Assembly: GCA_902551695.1 (NCBI GenBank)
Contig: CACDEI010000009.1
Span: 1-40,922 of the forward strand
Length of the DNA: 40,922 bases
Reading direction: 5' to 3'
Origin: an uncultured Pseudomonadota bacterium
GTDB taxonomy: Bacteria; Pseudomonadota; Gammaproteobacteria; Ga0077536
The position numbers and the translations under genes were made by a program. This document shows positions 1 to 8,404 of this stretch, in pieces (the stretch's first letter is position 1; each line of letters starts with the position of its first letter). The notes under the pieces are model-generated. The model was not told where the DNA came from. It ran no database searches and saw only the letters and a program-made list of their open reading frames with translations.

Positions 1-38
1 ATTACATAAAAAGGGAACTATAAAGCTAAGCGTACGCT

Positions 39-848
39 TCAAGAGATTTGTAGAGGCCTCGACACAGAGGCCTCACACTCCATCAGGAACTTACCATATT
101 CACATTTCTCGTCGTGCTTTGGGCAACTTCTGCGAGAATCAAGTAATTTGCGAATCGCCATCAAAGTGGGTTCAATCCAACTACAATCCACAGAGTAATC
201 TAACAGAGAAACCTTGAAGTCCATTAGCGCCGCACCTTCTCTAAGGAATGGTGCTGAGGTAAATCTATCGGCATCACAATACAGAAAGTAGCCGGTATTA
301 CTTACTTCTAAACCCTGCCTCCTCAGAACCCAAACATACAGGTCCATTTGGCGCTTGTAGGCGTTTTTCCACCAACCACTTAGGGAAACAGATTTTCCTT
401 TTGTTTTAGTAGAGGTACTCTTGTAATCAACAACATGAAGCTCTTTTGTTTCTTTGTTAAACCAAACATCATCTAGTCCACCACCAATTTTTAAATTACT
501 GGCCTCGTGAACCGTATTGAGTCTACCTTCTGCACCAAAATGCAAACTTTGAGTCCAAAGGTTAAAGTTTTCGTGGTTATATGGAATGAGATGACCTTTT
601 CCAAGTCTATTCAAAAACGGATGTGATATACCTTTTTCTCGGCATTCATCAAAATCTTTTTTCAAAAGCACGTCAGTGGCTTCATTGATATTGAAGCCTG
701 GAATAGAGGGAAAATGAACTCCTTCGACTTGCTGCAGATAGAAACATGCCTCGCACTTAACGAAGTTTTCTATTCGGCTTCTACTAAGCTCGTAGGGAGC
801 TGGATGGGCGGGATTATATTTTCCGCGGTGGCGCTTGGGAAGCTTCAT
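39..848 (-). CDS. PD-(D/E)XK nuclease family protein with Cas4-like cysteines
   Basis: A 269-residue protein that looks like a stand-alone PD-(D/E)XK nuclease of the RecB/Cas4 type. The nuclease core is readable as GGLDD (Asp126), VVDYKST (Asp141, Lys143) and a following QMDLY helix (Gln168 region). An N-terminal C-x2-C pair (Cys32, Cys35) and a C-terminal C-x6-C pair (Cys242, Cys249) bracket the core, the arrangement expected of an iron-sulfur or zinc clamp in Cas4/AddB-like enzymes. Its ATG overlaps the stop of the upstream monooxygenase gene by four bases (ATGA), so the two are probably co-translated. No CRISPR array or cas gene is nearby, so a Cas4 name is not justified. The nuclease fold is fairly secure; the substrate and the metal cluster are inference. 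Confidence 0.75.
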   Translation of the reverse strand: MKLPKRHRGKYNPAHPAPYELSRSRIENFVKCEACFYLQQVEGVHFPSIPGFNINEATDVLLKKDFDECREKGISHPFLNRLGKGHLIPYNHENFNLWTQSLHFGAEGRLNTVHEASNLKIGGGLDDVWFNKETKELHVVDYKSTSTKTKGKSVSLSGWWKNAYKRQMDLYVWVLRRQGLEVSNTGYFLYCDADRFTSAPFLREGAALMDFKVSLLDYSVDCSWIEPTLMAIRKLLDSRRSCPKHDEKCEYGKFLMECEASVSRPLQIS

Positions 849-1147
849 ATGACAACTTCAAAACCCTCAAACTGTGGGTGGTCTAGATAAAGGCCTTTTC
901 GGCTTGATGCACCTGAATGGGCCTTTCGGAAGGATTCTGATCGCGTCCAATTTTCAAAACTTGTCTGATCATCCCAAGTAGAATGAGACGAATATAAAGT
1001 GTGTTCGTCGGCACTTGCTCCTTTCAAAAGATGAAAACCCAGAAACCCTGGTACTTCACCCAAGAAGCTATCTCTAGTCTTCCAAACCTCTTCAAACTCT
1101 GCTTCGTTACCGGATTTAACCTTAAATCTATTCATTGCAATAAACAT
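845..1147 (-). CDS. antibiotic biosynthesis monooxygenase (ABM) / IsdG-like heme-degrading family protein
   Basis: A 100-residue single-domain ferredoxin-like protein of the ABM superfamily. Asn6 (MNRF), Trp67 and His77 fall where IsdG-type heme-degrading monooxygenases carry their Asn-Trp-His triad. The GFLGFHLL strand and the S-x-W-D segment are also typical. If the triad is real, the protein would open heme to release iron in the cytoplasm; other ABM proteins oxidise quinols or polyketides. It is the first gene of a two-gene minus-strand unit and overlaps the nuclease-like gene by ATGA. There is no hemin transporter beside it, so heme degradation rests only on the residues. Family confidence is high, exact reaction moderate. 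Confidence 0.75.
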   Translation of the reverse strand: MFIAMNRFKVKSGNEAEFEEVWKTRDSFLGEVPGFLGFHLLKGASADEHTLYSSHSTWDDQTSFENWTRSESFRKAHSGASSRKGLYLDHPQFEGFEVVI

Positions 1148-1178
1148 TTGTTCTCTTCTTTTTTAGCTAACTTGTTAA

Positions 1179-2483
1179 TTATTGACCTTCAGATAATGTG
1201 GAGACACTAAACACGCGTTTTACCTGGCGAGGAGTGGTTACAGGAAATTCGGTCGGTGTAAGCTTACTGCATATGGTGGCTGTATTCGCTAACTGGTCTA
1301 TCATAGCCATCCCAATAAAACCTGCAACTTTACTATTATGAGACCTATCGCCATCGAAGTTTTTATGTACAGTCTGCATGGTTTTCCACAATTCATTCTC
1401 CCTATTATAAATTAACGCCCAAGAAACATTAAAAGTTTCTTTGTCTATAAACATCACTCTCATTTTTACAGGGTTGCCATCCCACACAGGACTTGCCTTG
1501 ACTACATACACATCCCTTAATTGATAAAAATCATCGGGCAACCTACTATGAGGACCGTAGAATGCGACGTTAGTGGTTTGTCTAGAGTTAGTAGTGGCCA
1601 GAACCTTTTTCTCCCCCAAATATTCCCAATCGTAATCCAAAACGCGTCCAGAAAAACCTTCAATATCATCAAAGGTACCATTGGAACCCATAAAAGCATC
1701 TGAACGCTCCTTTGCTGAGAAACGTCTCACTCGCCTTTCTGTAGGTAAATATGTATTGACTAAATCTTCTTCATGAGGATCAATCATTCGCTCGACTACA
1801 AACTTAGTCCCCTTCACATTAAAGGGACTTAGAAACTCCATATACTCTTTGTATAATCTAGTGTCGCTATCTTTTACGTCCATCTTATAGTCTTTATCTG
1901 GAAGCATAGCCAGCTTATTAAGGTAGACCCTTTTCCAAGTCATAGTCAGCACCCTATCGATACTGCCTCCCCCCAGCAGATTTTTCTCAAGGGCCAAGGG
2001 TGAAGGCCCACTTTGAGGACCAACATATGCAAAAAACATTTCTTTTATTCTGATGCCGTAATGCTGCCACCGATGAATATTATTCCACGCAATCATATAA
2101 CCTGCGATTTTAGGATTTGCATCTACAATTTGTTGATGGGTGAAAGGTTGACCAGCCCGATAGTTAAATAGACTCCCATCATCCCCTATAGATGCGGTTC
2201 CAAGATACTTTTTGCTAGCATTTAAAAAATCTATATGAGGTTTTTTTTCTGAATAGGCCTGCATCTCAAGCTTAAGCTCGGGAAAGTCAAACTCGTGCAG
2301 AACTCCCGGAGGCAACCAAGGGACCAGAGTCTTTAGATCGCTCTGGCTTATCATAGAACCAGGAGTCGGGGGATCCAAAAGAATTTCGGAATTTAGCCAA
2401 GAATCGACCTCTTCAAAGCTGGCTGAGTGGGCAGTATCTATAAGTGCTAAGCTCCATACCAGCCAAAAAAATCCAATTTTCAC
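1179..2483 (-). CDS. DUF1329 domain-containing secreted protein
   Basis: A 434-residue protein with a clear Sec signal peptide (hydrophobic stretch to about residue 20, AHS-A cleavage region), so probably periplasmic or outer-membrane associated. The body matches the DUF1329 family, seen in residues such as the YMIAWNN and RRVRRF segments and a C-terminal part built around DVYVV...W.G.P.K.R.MFID. DUF1329 proteins are often encoded beside RND exporters and DUF1302 proteins and are thought to have a LolA/LolB-like fold, but no RND gene is adjacent here. The start codon is GTG, supported by GGAGGA six bases upstream. Molecular function is unknown. Confidence 0.8.
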   Translation of the reverse strand: MKIGFFWLVWSLALIDTAHSASFEEVDSWLNSEILLDPPTPGSMISQSDLKTLVPWLPPGVLHEFDFPELKLEMQAYSEKKPHIDFLNASKKYLGTASIGDDGSLFNYRAGQPFTHQQIVDANPKIAGYMIAWNNIHRWQHYGIRIKEMFFAYVGPQSGPSPLALEKNLLGGGSIDRVLTMTWKRVYLNKLAMLPDKDYKMDVKDSDTRLYKEYMEFLSPFNVKGTKFVVERMIDPHEEDLVNTYLPTERRVRRFSAKERSDAFMGSNGTFDDIEGFSGRVLDYDWEYLGEKKVLATTNSRQTTNVAFYGPHSRLPDDFYQLRDVYVVKASPVWDGNPVKMRVMFIDKETFNVSWALIYNRENELWKTMQTVHKNFDGDRSHNSKVAGFIGMAMIDQLANTATICSKLTPTEFPVTTPRQVKRVFSVSTLSEGQ

Positions 2484-2559
2484 TTCAATCCTCCATACGT
2501 ACTTCTATTAACTAGCAAAGACAATCCTTTTTTCAACAGTTAGTGGGCAACTTTATAAT

Positions 2560-3471
2560 TCACGCCCCTAACACCAAGACGAGAACTCCTAGCATTATCA
2601 AGACAATGCCACAAAATTCCCTCACCGAAGTCTTCTCCTTAAATAATAAGAGAGAAAATAGAAAAGTAAAGACCAGTTCTATTTGACCTAGGGCTCTTAC
2701 CTCAGCAGCGTTGTGCAAGGTAAAAGCAGTAAACCAACAAATGGAAGCCAATATCCCTGCCACCCCAACTGACAGAGAACCGACCCAGTAGTTTCTAATA
2801 TGGCCAAATGTGCCTGATTCCTTTAAAAAAATCCAAACTCCCATCACAAATGTCTGAAACGCTAACGCCACTAGCAGGGTGAACGCAGCAGCGACGAAAA
2901 TGGGCCCTGCATACTCCAACGATAAAGCTGCGCCCCGATAAAAAACCACCGAAGCGCCAAGGGTCGCACCGCTCGACAAACCTACCAACGTAGATCGACC
3001 ATTTGCCTCCCTAAGAAACCTCTTTAAAGTAATAGTTTGATCACTTAAGGTTAAAAGTAGCACTCCCAATAAGGTTAGACTAATCGCCAAAAGTGCTGGA
3101 CTACTCAAAGGCTCACCAAGTATCAAATACGCTAACAACGCAACTTGAACTATCTCTGTTTTAGAGTACACAGTCCCCACAGCAAAATTTCTACTTCCAA
3201 ACAATGAAATAAGAAAAACTGTAAACAAGATTTGAGCCACCCCGCCAGCAAAACAATAAATAAAAAATTTCTGATTTGCGCTAGGCAAAGTGTAATTGGT
3301 TGCGATATCTATGACTAATAGATAAAGAATCGCAAAGGGAAAAGCAAAAAGAAAACGTGTATAAGATGCCCCTAGAATCGACAAATTTGATGTACTTCTC
3401 TTTTGCAATGCCGAGCGTAAATTTTGGAAAAACGCTCCTAGAATAGTGATGACAATCCACGGCTCTACCAT
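2560..3471 (-). CDS. EamA/DMT-superfamily transporter
   Basis: A 303-residue integral membrane protein with about ten hydrophobic segments arranged as two repeats, the layout of EamA (drug/metabolite transporter) permeases. The repeat boundary lies near residues 140-150, where a basic cytoplasmic stretch (LKRFLREANGR) separates the halves. The C-terminal half ends with the usual FLFSLLLFKEK / GIVLIMLGVLVL pattern. Substrates of this family range from amino acids to nucleotide precursors and cannot be read from sequence. It stands about 60 bases downstream of the NTF2-like gene on the same strand, with only a weak ribosome-binding site. Confidence 0.85.
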   Translation of the reverse strand: MVEPWIVITILGAFFQNLRSALQKRSTSNLSILGASYTRFLFAFPFAILYLLVIDIATNYTLPSANQKFFIYCFAGGVAQILFTVFLISLFGSRNFAVGTVYSKTEIVQVALLAYLILGEPLSSPALLAISLTLLGVLLLTLSDQTITLKRFLREANGRSTLVGLSSGATLGASVVFYRGAALSLEYAGPIFVAAAFTLLVALAFQTFVMGVWIFLKESGTFGHIRNYWVGSLSVGVAGILASICWFTAFTLHNAAEVRALGQIELVFTFLFSLLLFKEKTSVREFCGIVLIMLGVLVLVLGA

Positions 3472-3528
3472 TTTACAAAACCAATATGAAGCCGAACCGT
3501 GTATCCTTGTTACATGCCTTCACGGCCC

Positions 3529-3990
3529 TTAATTAGGCTCGAAACCCAAAGGCTCCATTCCCTCTATCATGCTATTGAGGGGCGTCATATATTCCACTTC
3601 TATTCTCCTATCTTTAAAAAGCCACTCATCCGCATTTTTTGTCACCTCGTCAAAATAAGTACCTAGGACTTGGTAAGCAACGCCATCTTCAATCCCTACA
3701 AAATATGCAGTGAGATAAGTGACTGCACTTCCAGAGCGTCCACTCACTGAAATTTCACTAGAACTTATGATGTGCTTAAGGTTCCTCACTTTGCTCGACA
3801 TTTTCTCATGATAGAAGGCATACCAACGTTCCACTTCAACCCGACCTTTGCACTCATACTTTCCATCATAGTAAGGACGAAGTATTCCATCTTCCATGAA
3901 AAGCTCCGCGACTTCACGCGCGGTTCCTCGATCGACTTTATGACAGTAAGAGCTTAAAAGGTTTTGAATCGCGCTGATATCTTGAGTCAT
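3529..3990 (-). CDS. NTF2-like / SnoaL-like domain protein
   Basis: A 153-residue protein of the nuclear transport factor 2-like (SnoaL_4) type. The N-terminal helix pattern (I-x-N-L-L-S-S-Y-C-H-x-V-D-R-G) followed by LFMEDGIL and a cone of alternating strands is characteristic. Members are ring-hydroxylating dioxygenase small subunits, ketosteroid isomerase-like enzymes or unassigned proteins. No dioxygenase large subunit is beside it, so the reaction is unknown. The start is well supported by an AGGGGG ribosome-binding site seven bases before the ATG. The region upstream (3991-4179) shows no gene. Confidence 0.7.
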   Translation of the reverse strand: MTQDISAIQNLLSSYCHKVDRGTAREVAELFMEDGILRPYYDGKYECKGRVEVERWYAFYHEKMSSKVRNLKHIISSSEISVSGRSGSAVTYLTAYFVGIEDGVAYQVLGTYFDEVTKNADEWLFKDRRIEVEYMTPLNSMIEGMEPLGFEPN

Positions 3991-4179
3991 GTTAATCCCC
4001 CTCTTCTATGTTATATTTAGTGTCTCTTTTCGTTTCCCATGGTACCTGGTTTGATATTGACCCATAGCGTTTCAATGTAGCAATTCCTTGTCAACCGAGT
4101 GGAGTGAATTCGCCCATTTTAATCTAATTACCATCAAGGCAGTAGTTATCAAGGTACTCTCGCAATCATTCAAAGAAAT

Positions 4180-5427
4180 TTACTGTGTCTGCTGAAGACT
4201 TATATTTTTTCTATATACATAAAAAGACGGTACCAACGCAGATAAGAATGACATTATTAGAATCGCAAATAACATTTTCCCCACACTTTGAGACAAGATA
4301 TTTTTACCAACACTTATTCCATATTCAATTAACAAATAGTCTTGAAAAAAGAATATTAAAATAAAAACAAATCCCAAGCCAAGAAATATTCCTACCAATG
4401 CAATCAACAAAGCCTCTACCTCTATTAAAAAAAATAAAACCGAAGGGGAAGCGCCCACTATCCTCAACAATTTCATTTCCCGCGTCCGATCTCTAATCGA
4501 AGAAAAAAGCATCGCACTCATCCCGACACAAGCCGATGTAAACACAAAAATAGACACTAAAAAAAAGCTATTTTCGATTAGAGCAGTGAAACCCCATAAT
4601 TCAGAGAGCGCCACACCTGGAAGTATTGCTGTTAAAGGCTCCTCATGATAATTTTTTACCTCATTTTGGAACTTAAACGTCGAGAGTCGGTTTTTCAACT
4701 TCAACATAAATGCAGTGATCTGCTCAACCTTAACTTGGCCCAATTTTTCCTGGTTTGGAAGACTATCGGTTGCACTTGTCGATTTGTTTGGCCAGTCACT
4801 GTGTATTGCTTCCATCCCCGCAAGACTTATATAAACAGTTCGATCAACAGGCGTAGCGGTTGGCTCTAGCACTCCCACCACAGTAAAAGGATATTTATCA
4901 TGCAAAGCGAAACTAACTTCGCTCATTCCATGAGCTAGAACAATTGTGTCGCCAATACCATAACCCTCTCGTGACGCCACTTCAAAACCCAAAACGACTT
5001 CAAAGGCCTCAGTAAAAACCGCACCTTCATAAAAAGCTAAGTGGTTATTTTTCCCATAACTAAAATGATCAAAATAATTAGGCACAGTTCCTACAACACC
5101 ATGTCCTTTGTGAGAATCACCTAAAGAGATGGGTACTGCCCAGTCGACCCTCGGATCAGCGGCAAAATTTTTGAATGATTTCCAACTTATATTATTTGTG
5201 GGCGCACCTATTCGAAAAACAGAGTAGAGCAGCAGATTTACATTACTTGTACGGGCTCCCACAATTAAATCGACTCCAGACACGGTACTAGAGAAATTTT
5301 GCTTCACCTCTTGACGAATATGCTCGACACCCAGAAGAATTGCTATGCTAATAGCCATAGCAACTACAGATAATGAAACCGCACCTTTCCTATCTATCAA
5401 GCTGTTAATTGCCAGTTTGAGAAACAT
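4180..5427 (-). CDS. FtsX/MacB-type ABC transporter permease (ZrgA-associated)
   Basis: A 415-residue permease with a membrane anchor at about residues 17-37, a periplasmic domain of some 240 residues, and three C-terminal membrane segments after residue 280. This is the FtsX/MacB/LolC-E topology. It begins five bases after the stop of the ATPase gene, so the two form one transporter. Such mechanotransmission systems act on periplasmic or lipoprotein substrates rather than importing solutes. Here the pair sits inside a zinc island next to DUF3299 and ZrgA, as in Vibrio zrg operons, so a role in zinc or metalloprotein handling in the envelope is likely but unproven. No known substrate. Confidence 0.85.
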   Translation of the reverse strand: MFLKLAINSLIDRKGAVSLSVVAMAISIAILLGVEHIRQEVKQNFSSTVSGVDLIVGARTSNVNLLLYSVFRIGAPTNNISWKSFKNFAADPRVDWAVPISLGDSHKGHGVVGTVPNYFDHFSYGKNNHLAFYEGAVFTEAFEVVLGFEVASREGYGIGDTIVLAHGMSEVSFALHDKYPFTVVGVLEPTATPVDRTVYISLAGMEAIHSDWPNKSTSATDSLPNQEKLGQVKVEQITAFMLKLKNRLSTFKFQNEVKNYHEEPLTAILPGVALSELWGFTALIENSFFLVSIFVFTSACVGMSAMLFSSIRDRTREMKLLRIVGASPSVLFFLIEVEALLIALVGIFLGLGFVFILIFFFQDYLLIEYGISVGKNILSQSVGKMLFAILIMSFLSALVPSFYVYRKNISLQQTQ

Positions 5428-5432
5428 TCATA

Positions 5433-6098
5433 CTACCTTAAATTTATCGAATTAAACTCTTCAACTCGGTCAAAATAGGTTGACGACGCAGTATCGTGGC
5501 TAACCATCACTAGGGTAATCTCATTGACCATCACTAATTCCATCATCATAGACATGAATGATTTTTTGTTTTTTTCATCCAATGAAGAAGTAGGTTCATC
5601 TGCGATGAGAAGCTTAGGCTTATTTATAAGCGCTCTGGCGATCGCCACACGCTGCTGCTGCCCCATACTGAGTGATCTAGCTTGTATATCATGGTGTTCA
5701 TGAGAAACACCAAGATCTAACAAAGCCTGTTTGGCTTTCTCTACCCAATCTCTATCTGACGCTTTCCCTGAAAAATAGTCTCCTAGGCGGATGTTATCAA
5801 CAGCGCTTAGATAAGGTATTAAATTAAAGGTCTGAAACACATGGCCCACATAATTCGCTCGAAATGCATCCCTTTCCCTAGCAGACATCTCGTCGAGCCG
5901 ATAGTTAAACACTATCACTTTCCCTTCATTAATACTCGACAGTCCGCTTAAAAGATTCAAAAAAGTGGTCTTACCGCATCCGGAAGGCCCATGAATAAAA
6001 ACCCTTTCTCCCTTAGACACAGACCAACCAGGTATATCCAGGATTATTCTGTCTTCCTGGACAGGGTATTTAAAAATAACATTGGAAATCTCTATCAC
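5433..6098 (-). CDS. ABC transporter ATP-binding protein, LolD-like
   Basis: A 221-residue ATPase of the LolD/MacB class. Walker A reads GPSGCGKTT (about residues 36-44), the Q-loop is HVFQTFNLIPYLSAVDNI, the signature is LSMGQQQRVAIARAL and Walker B is LLIADEPTSSLD, followed by the SHD switch histidine. All catalytic elements are intact. It powers the FtsX-type permease encoded five bases downstream. The ORF begins with GTG (GTG-ATA-GAG) and is transcribed divergently from the DUF3299 gene, leaving about 60 bases for both promoters. Its N-terminus (IEISNVIFKYP) matches the usual family start. Confidence 0.88.
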   Translation of the reverse strand: MIEISNVIFKYPVQEDRIILDIPGWSVSKGERVFIHGPSGCGKTTFLNLLSGLSSINEGKVIVFNYRLDEMSARERDAFRANYVGHVFQTFNLIPYLSAVDNIRLGDYFSGKASDRDWVEKAKQALLDLGVSHEHHDIQARSLSMGQQQRVAIARALINKPKLLIADEPTSSLDEKNKKSFMSMMMELVMVNEITLVMVSHDTASSTYFDRVEEFNSINLR

Positions 6099-6120
6099 TT
6101 TAACTTGACCGGCGGTAAAT

Positions 6121-6150
6121 TTGTTAGGAATCTTAAATTTGCCATATAAT
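6121..6150 (+). promoter_or_regulatory. putative sigma70 promoter of the DUF3299 gene
   Basis: A perfect TATAAT lies at 6145-6150 with TTGTTA at 6121-6126, 18 bases apart. Transcription would begin near 6157, almost at the annotated ATG (6159). That implies either a leaderless message or translation from a downstream start. No Zur-like palindrome was seen in this short divergent region. Confidence 0.45.
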
Positions 6151-6158
6151 TTAGCACT

Positions 6159-6815
6159 ATGGGGCTAGTTCGCATAATAAAAATAGTTGATCGTAACTTG
6201 AAAAACACATTATTTTTCAGCTTTATGAGCTTTTTTACGGTATTTACACTGGCTCAAGCAAAAACGTCAGAAGGTATCGCAGACCAATCAGTTGACGTAA
6301 CAAAGGCAGAAGTCACTAGCCAAAAATATAAAACGGTAGAATGGATTGATCTTCTTCCTAAAGATGACTTAGAGGCCCTTTTGAACCCCCCTGAATATAT
6401 TACTAACATCGAGGAAAACTCAACTGAAGATGTCATAAGCAATCAACTCCGGGGTGATACGTCGAATGCAAGAGCTGATAGATATCAGCAAGCCTTAAAT
6501 TCCTCACGCATCGTTTCTAAAATGGATGGGAGCGCTATTCGGATTCCTGGCTTCATTGTTCCATTAGAGTTTGATGACATGCAAACGATAACTCAGTTTT
6601 TTCTAGTCCCCTGGTTTGGCGCTTGCATTCACCTTCCGCCCCCTCCGCCGAATCAAATCATCTTAACCAATTACCCGAAGGGCCTTAAATTAGAGTCTTT
6701 GTACGAACCATTTTGGATATCGGGTGTACTCAAGACTTCCCTAGTAGAAAATGAGCTGGCATCGGCAGCTTACGTTTTAGAAATGAGCGCATACGAACCA
6801 TATACAGAGGAATAA
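6159..6815 (+). CDS. DUF3299 domain-containing secreted protein
   Basis: A 218-residue exported protein. The hydrophobic stretch at about residues 17-33 ends in LAQA-K, a signal peptidase I-like site. The DUF3299 core is unmistakable: IPGFIVPLEFDD (about 129-140) and FFLVPWFGACIHLPPPPPNQ (about 147-166), with the single conserved Cys and His in GACIH as a possible metal site. DUF3299 genes co-occur with ZrgA and LolD/FtsX pairs, and here the gene sits between the ABC pair and the zur operon. The start is uncertain: the predicted promoter places the transcript start at about 6157, and a TTG at 6198 would give a cleaner signal peptide (KNTLFFSFM...). Its function is unknown; a role in zinc-dependent envelope biology is inferred from neighbours. 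Confidence 0.8.
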   Translation: MGLVRIIKIVDRNLKNTLFFSFMSFFTVFTLAQAKTSEGIADQSVDVTKAEVTSQKYKTVEWIDLLPKDDLEALLNPPEYITNIEENSTEDVISNQLRGDTSNARADRYQQALNSSRIVSKMDGSAIRIPGFIVPLEFDDMQTITQFFLVPWFGACIHLPPPPPNQIILTNYPKGLKLESLYEPFWISGVLKTSLVENELASAAYVLEMSAYEPYTEE

Positions 6816-6912
6816 CTCGCCATATCAGCCTTTTCAGTACGCAGGAGTAATCCCTTATCTCATCAGATGTGATTTAACGACTTGTATCGCCTGGACAACA
6901 AAACAGCCCAAA

Positions 6913-7314
6913 TCAACGACATTCATTCTTAAGGCAAAGTCGATAATTAAACCAATGGCCTGTTGCCAAAAAGATAGCACCCAAGAGCGTAAGGGATTTT
7001 TCATTAATTAACATAAAATTTAGAGCATCCAGCAAGTCCTCTAAAAGCAAGGCTGAGATTAGTAAAGATAAACCTACAAAGCCCAGAATCAATAACTGAT
7101 ACCGCTTATGTTTTTTGCATCCCAACGATAACCCATAAACACTTATGGGAAGAACTGCTACGACCATCCAAAAATGGAACCTTTCGTCATCTAGATTTAA
7201 CGCCGCTAAAGTGGGCGCTAAAGAAATAATGATCGGCAGTATCAGGCAATGAAATGCACACACTACAGATAAGGTAATAGAGAACTTATCAGCGCCTATT
7301 TGGTAGCTTTTCAT
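6913..7314 (-). CDS. MerC-like membrane protein
   Basis: A 133-residue protein with about four membrane segments and the MerC-domain start DKFSITLSVVCAFHCLILPI, including the Cys-x3-Cys-like VCAFHC element in the first helix. MerC proteins were named for mercury uptake, but many homologues sit in zinc or iron regulons. Here it overlaps the zur stop codon by ATGA and shares the operon with zrgA, so metal transport or sensing, probably zinc, is the better guess. A C-terminal C-x4-C pair (CLKNEC) could add a metal ligand. No mercury resistance genes are present. Confidence 0.78.
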   Translation of the reverse strand: MKSYQIGADKFSITLSVVCAFHCLILPIIISLAPTLAALNLDDERFHFWMVVAVLPISVYGLSLGCKKHKRYQLLILGFVGLSLLISALLLEDLLDALNFMLINEKSLTLLGAIFLATGHWFNYRLCLKNECR

Positions 7315-7787
7315 CTTTTATCCACACTCTCTTTATTTAGTTGTTCCTTACTACATGAACCACATAAACATTTAACTTCGATATGCGGACTCATTAGACT
7401 AAAGCCCGCCGCCTCAACACTAGCCTCTAATGCGGAAATTGTGGAGGGGGAAACATTTACTTCTTCAACTTTGCTACATCCACCGCAAATGAGAAACTGT
7501 GAGGTAACATGCCCATGCTCGCAAGCAATATGAGAACAGGCGACATACTTATTTGTAAGATTTAATTTATGTACCAATCGTTGACTTTCAAGGTAATCTA
7601 ATATTCTATAAATGGACATTGCAGAAATATTTTTTTTAGCCTTCTTGTTACAATCATCAATCAGCTCATACGCCGATAAAGCTTTCTCAGATTGCAACAG
7701 TTCACCTAGGACTTGCTTCCGCCTTTCTGTTAAACGGATGCCGTGCTTATCACAATACTGCTCAACTTGATACATATCGAATTTCAT
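7311..7787 (-). CDS. zur: Fur-family transcriptional regulator, Zur type
   Basis: A 158-residue Fur-family repressor. The winged-helix domain holds the recognition helix ISAMSIYRILDYL (about 54-66). The C-terminal domain carries two C-x2-C pairs (Cys101/Cys104 and Cys142/Cys145), the structural zinc site typical of Zur. His/Cys residues in SHIACEHGH would make the sensory site. The Zur assignment over Fur is supported by context: it lies 21 bases downstream of the His-rich zrgA gene, overlaps merC, and the operon carries a near-perfect Zur palindrome. It therefore probably represses its own operon when zinc is plentiful. Confidence 0.85.
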   Translation of the reverse strand: MKFDMYQVEQYCDKHGIRLTERRKQVLGELLQSEKALSAYELIDDCNKKAKKNISAMSIYRILDYLESQRLVHKLNLTNKYVACSHIACEHGHVTSQFLICGGCSKVEEVNVSPSTISALEASVEAAGFSLMSPHIEVKCLCGSCSKEQLNKESVDKR

Positions 7788-7808
7788 CTTTTCTGAGAAT
7801 TCCTCAAA

Positions 7809-8354
7809 TTAAAATATTATTTTACGTTTAGCAGTGTTTAGGATCGTTCCCCCTTGTGCGCCATCTTTGATCCATCTCGCATTGATTTGAGATACTCCGG
7901 AAAAATGATCTTTCAAATTCACGCTGAGGGAAGTCACCTCTTTAACACATCTATACCTGTACAATATTTCAAATTCACTATGGACATTTTTATCGTGCTC
8001 ATGTTGATGCCCATCGTGAGACGGTTCGCTTCTGTTTTTTTCTGTTGGCCCGGATTGAATCATTGAGGTCTCAAGATGCCCACAAGAATCATTATGGAAA
8101 GAAAACATTTCTTCATGTTGCGATAGCTTTAAATTGGCTTTCTCTACTGCCAATCTCTCCTTCGCATTTGAAACAAGGTGCTCGAATCCGACAATATTAA
8201 CAGCTGGCGAGATAAGCGTTATCTCAAGTATGGAGTTTTCTTTCACTATATTTAAATCAACATCTCCGTGTATATGGGGTTCTTCCGAAACCGCATTAGC
8301 GAAGATGGAACAAAGAAAAATTATAAGCAAATTTATGAGGTAATTTCTTTTCAT
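7809..8354 (-). CDS. zrgA: ZrgA family (DUF2796) periplasmic zinc-binding protein
   Basis: A 181-residue exported protein with a signal peptide (residues 1 to about 21, IFANA-V). The mature start EEPHIHGDVDLNI is the hallmark of DUF2796/ZrgA proteins. A His-rich loop at about 113-125 (SHDGHQHEHDKNVH) and a Cys91/Cys136 pair fit zinc binding in the periplasm. In Vibrio, ZrgA is a zinc-regulated periplasmic protein acting with an ABC system. Here it is the first gene of zrgA-zur-merC, directly behind a Zur operator, and the ABC pair is 2 kb away. Family assignment is strong; whether it delivers or buffers zinc is not readable. Confidence 0.83.
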   Translation of the reverse strand: MKRNYLINLLIIFLCSIFANAVSEEPHIHGDVDLNIVKENSILEITLISPAVNIVGFEHLVSNAKERLAVEKANLKLSQHEEMFSFHNDSCGHLETSMIQSGPTEKNRSEPSHDGHQHEHDKNVHSEFEILYRYRCVKEVTSLSVNLKDHFSGVSQINARWIKDGAQGGTILNTAKRKIIF

Positions 8355-8386
8355 CAGCTATTAACTAAGGCCCTTAGAAACACTAA

Positions 8387-8404
8387 GTTATGTTATAACA
8401 TAAC
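8387..8404. promoter_or_regulatory. Zur operator (perfect palindrome)
   Basis: The sequence GTTATGTTATAACATAAC is a perfect 18-base palindrome, extended to 22 bases by flanking AA/TT. It is essentially the gammaproteobacterial Zur consensus. It covers the -10 box of zrgA and lies 32 bases before the zrgA ATG, so zinc-loaded Zur should block transcription directly. Confidence 0.85.

Noticed and set aside
39-848. A CRISPR-Cas locus suggested by the Cas4-like nuclease
   Set aside because: No repeat-spacer array and no cas gene anywhere in the window.
6857-6873. Imperfect palindrome ATC-CATC-GATG-GAT between convergent genes
   Set aside because: Three central or spacer mismatches and no T-run; too weak to call a terminator or operator.
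6913-7314. Mercury resistance from the MerC-like protein
   Set aside because: No merA, merT, merP or merR nearby; the operon is Zur-linked.
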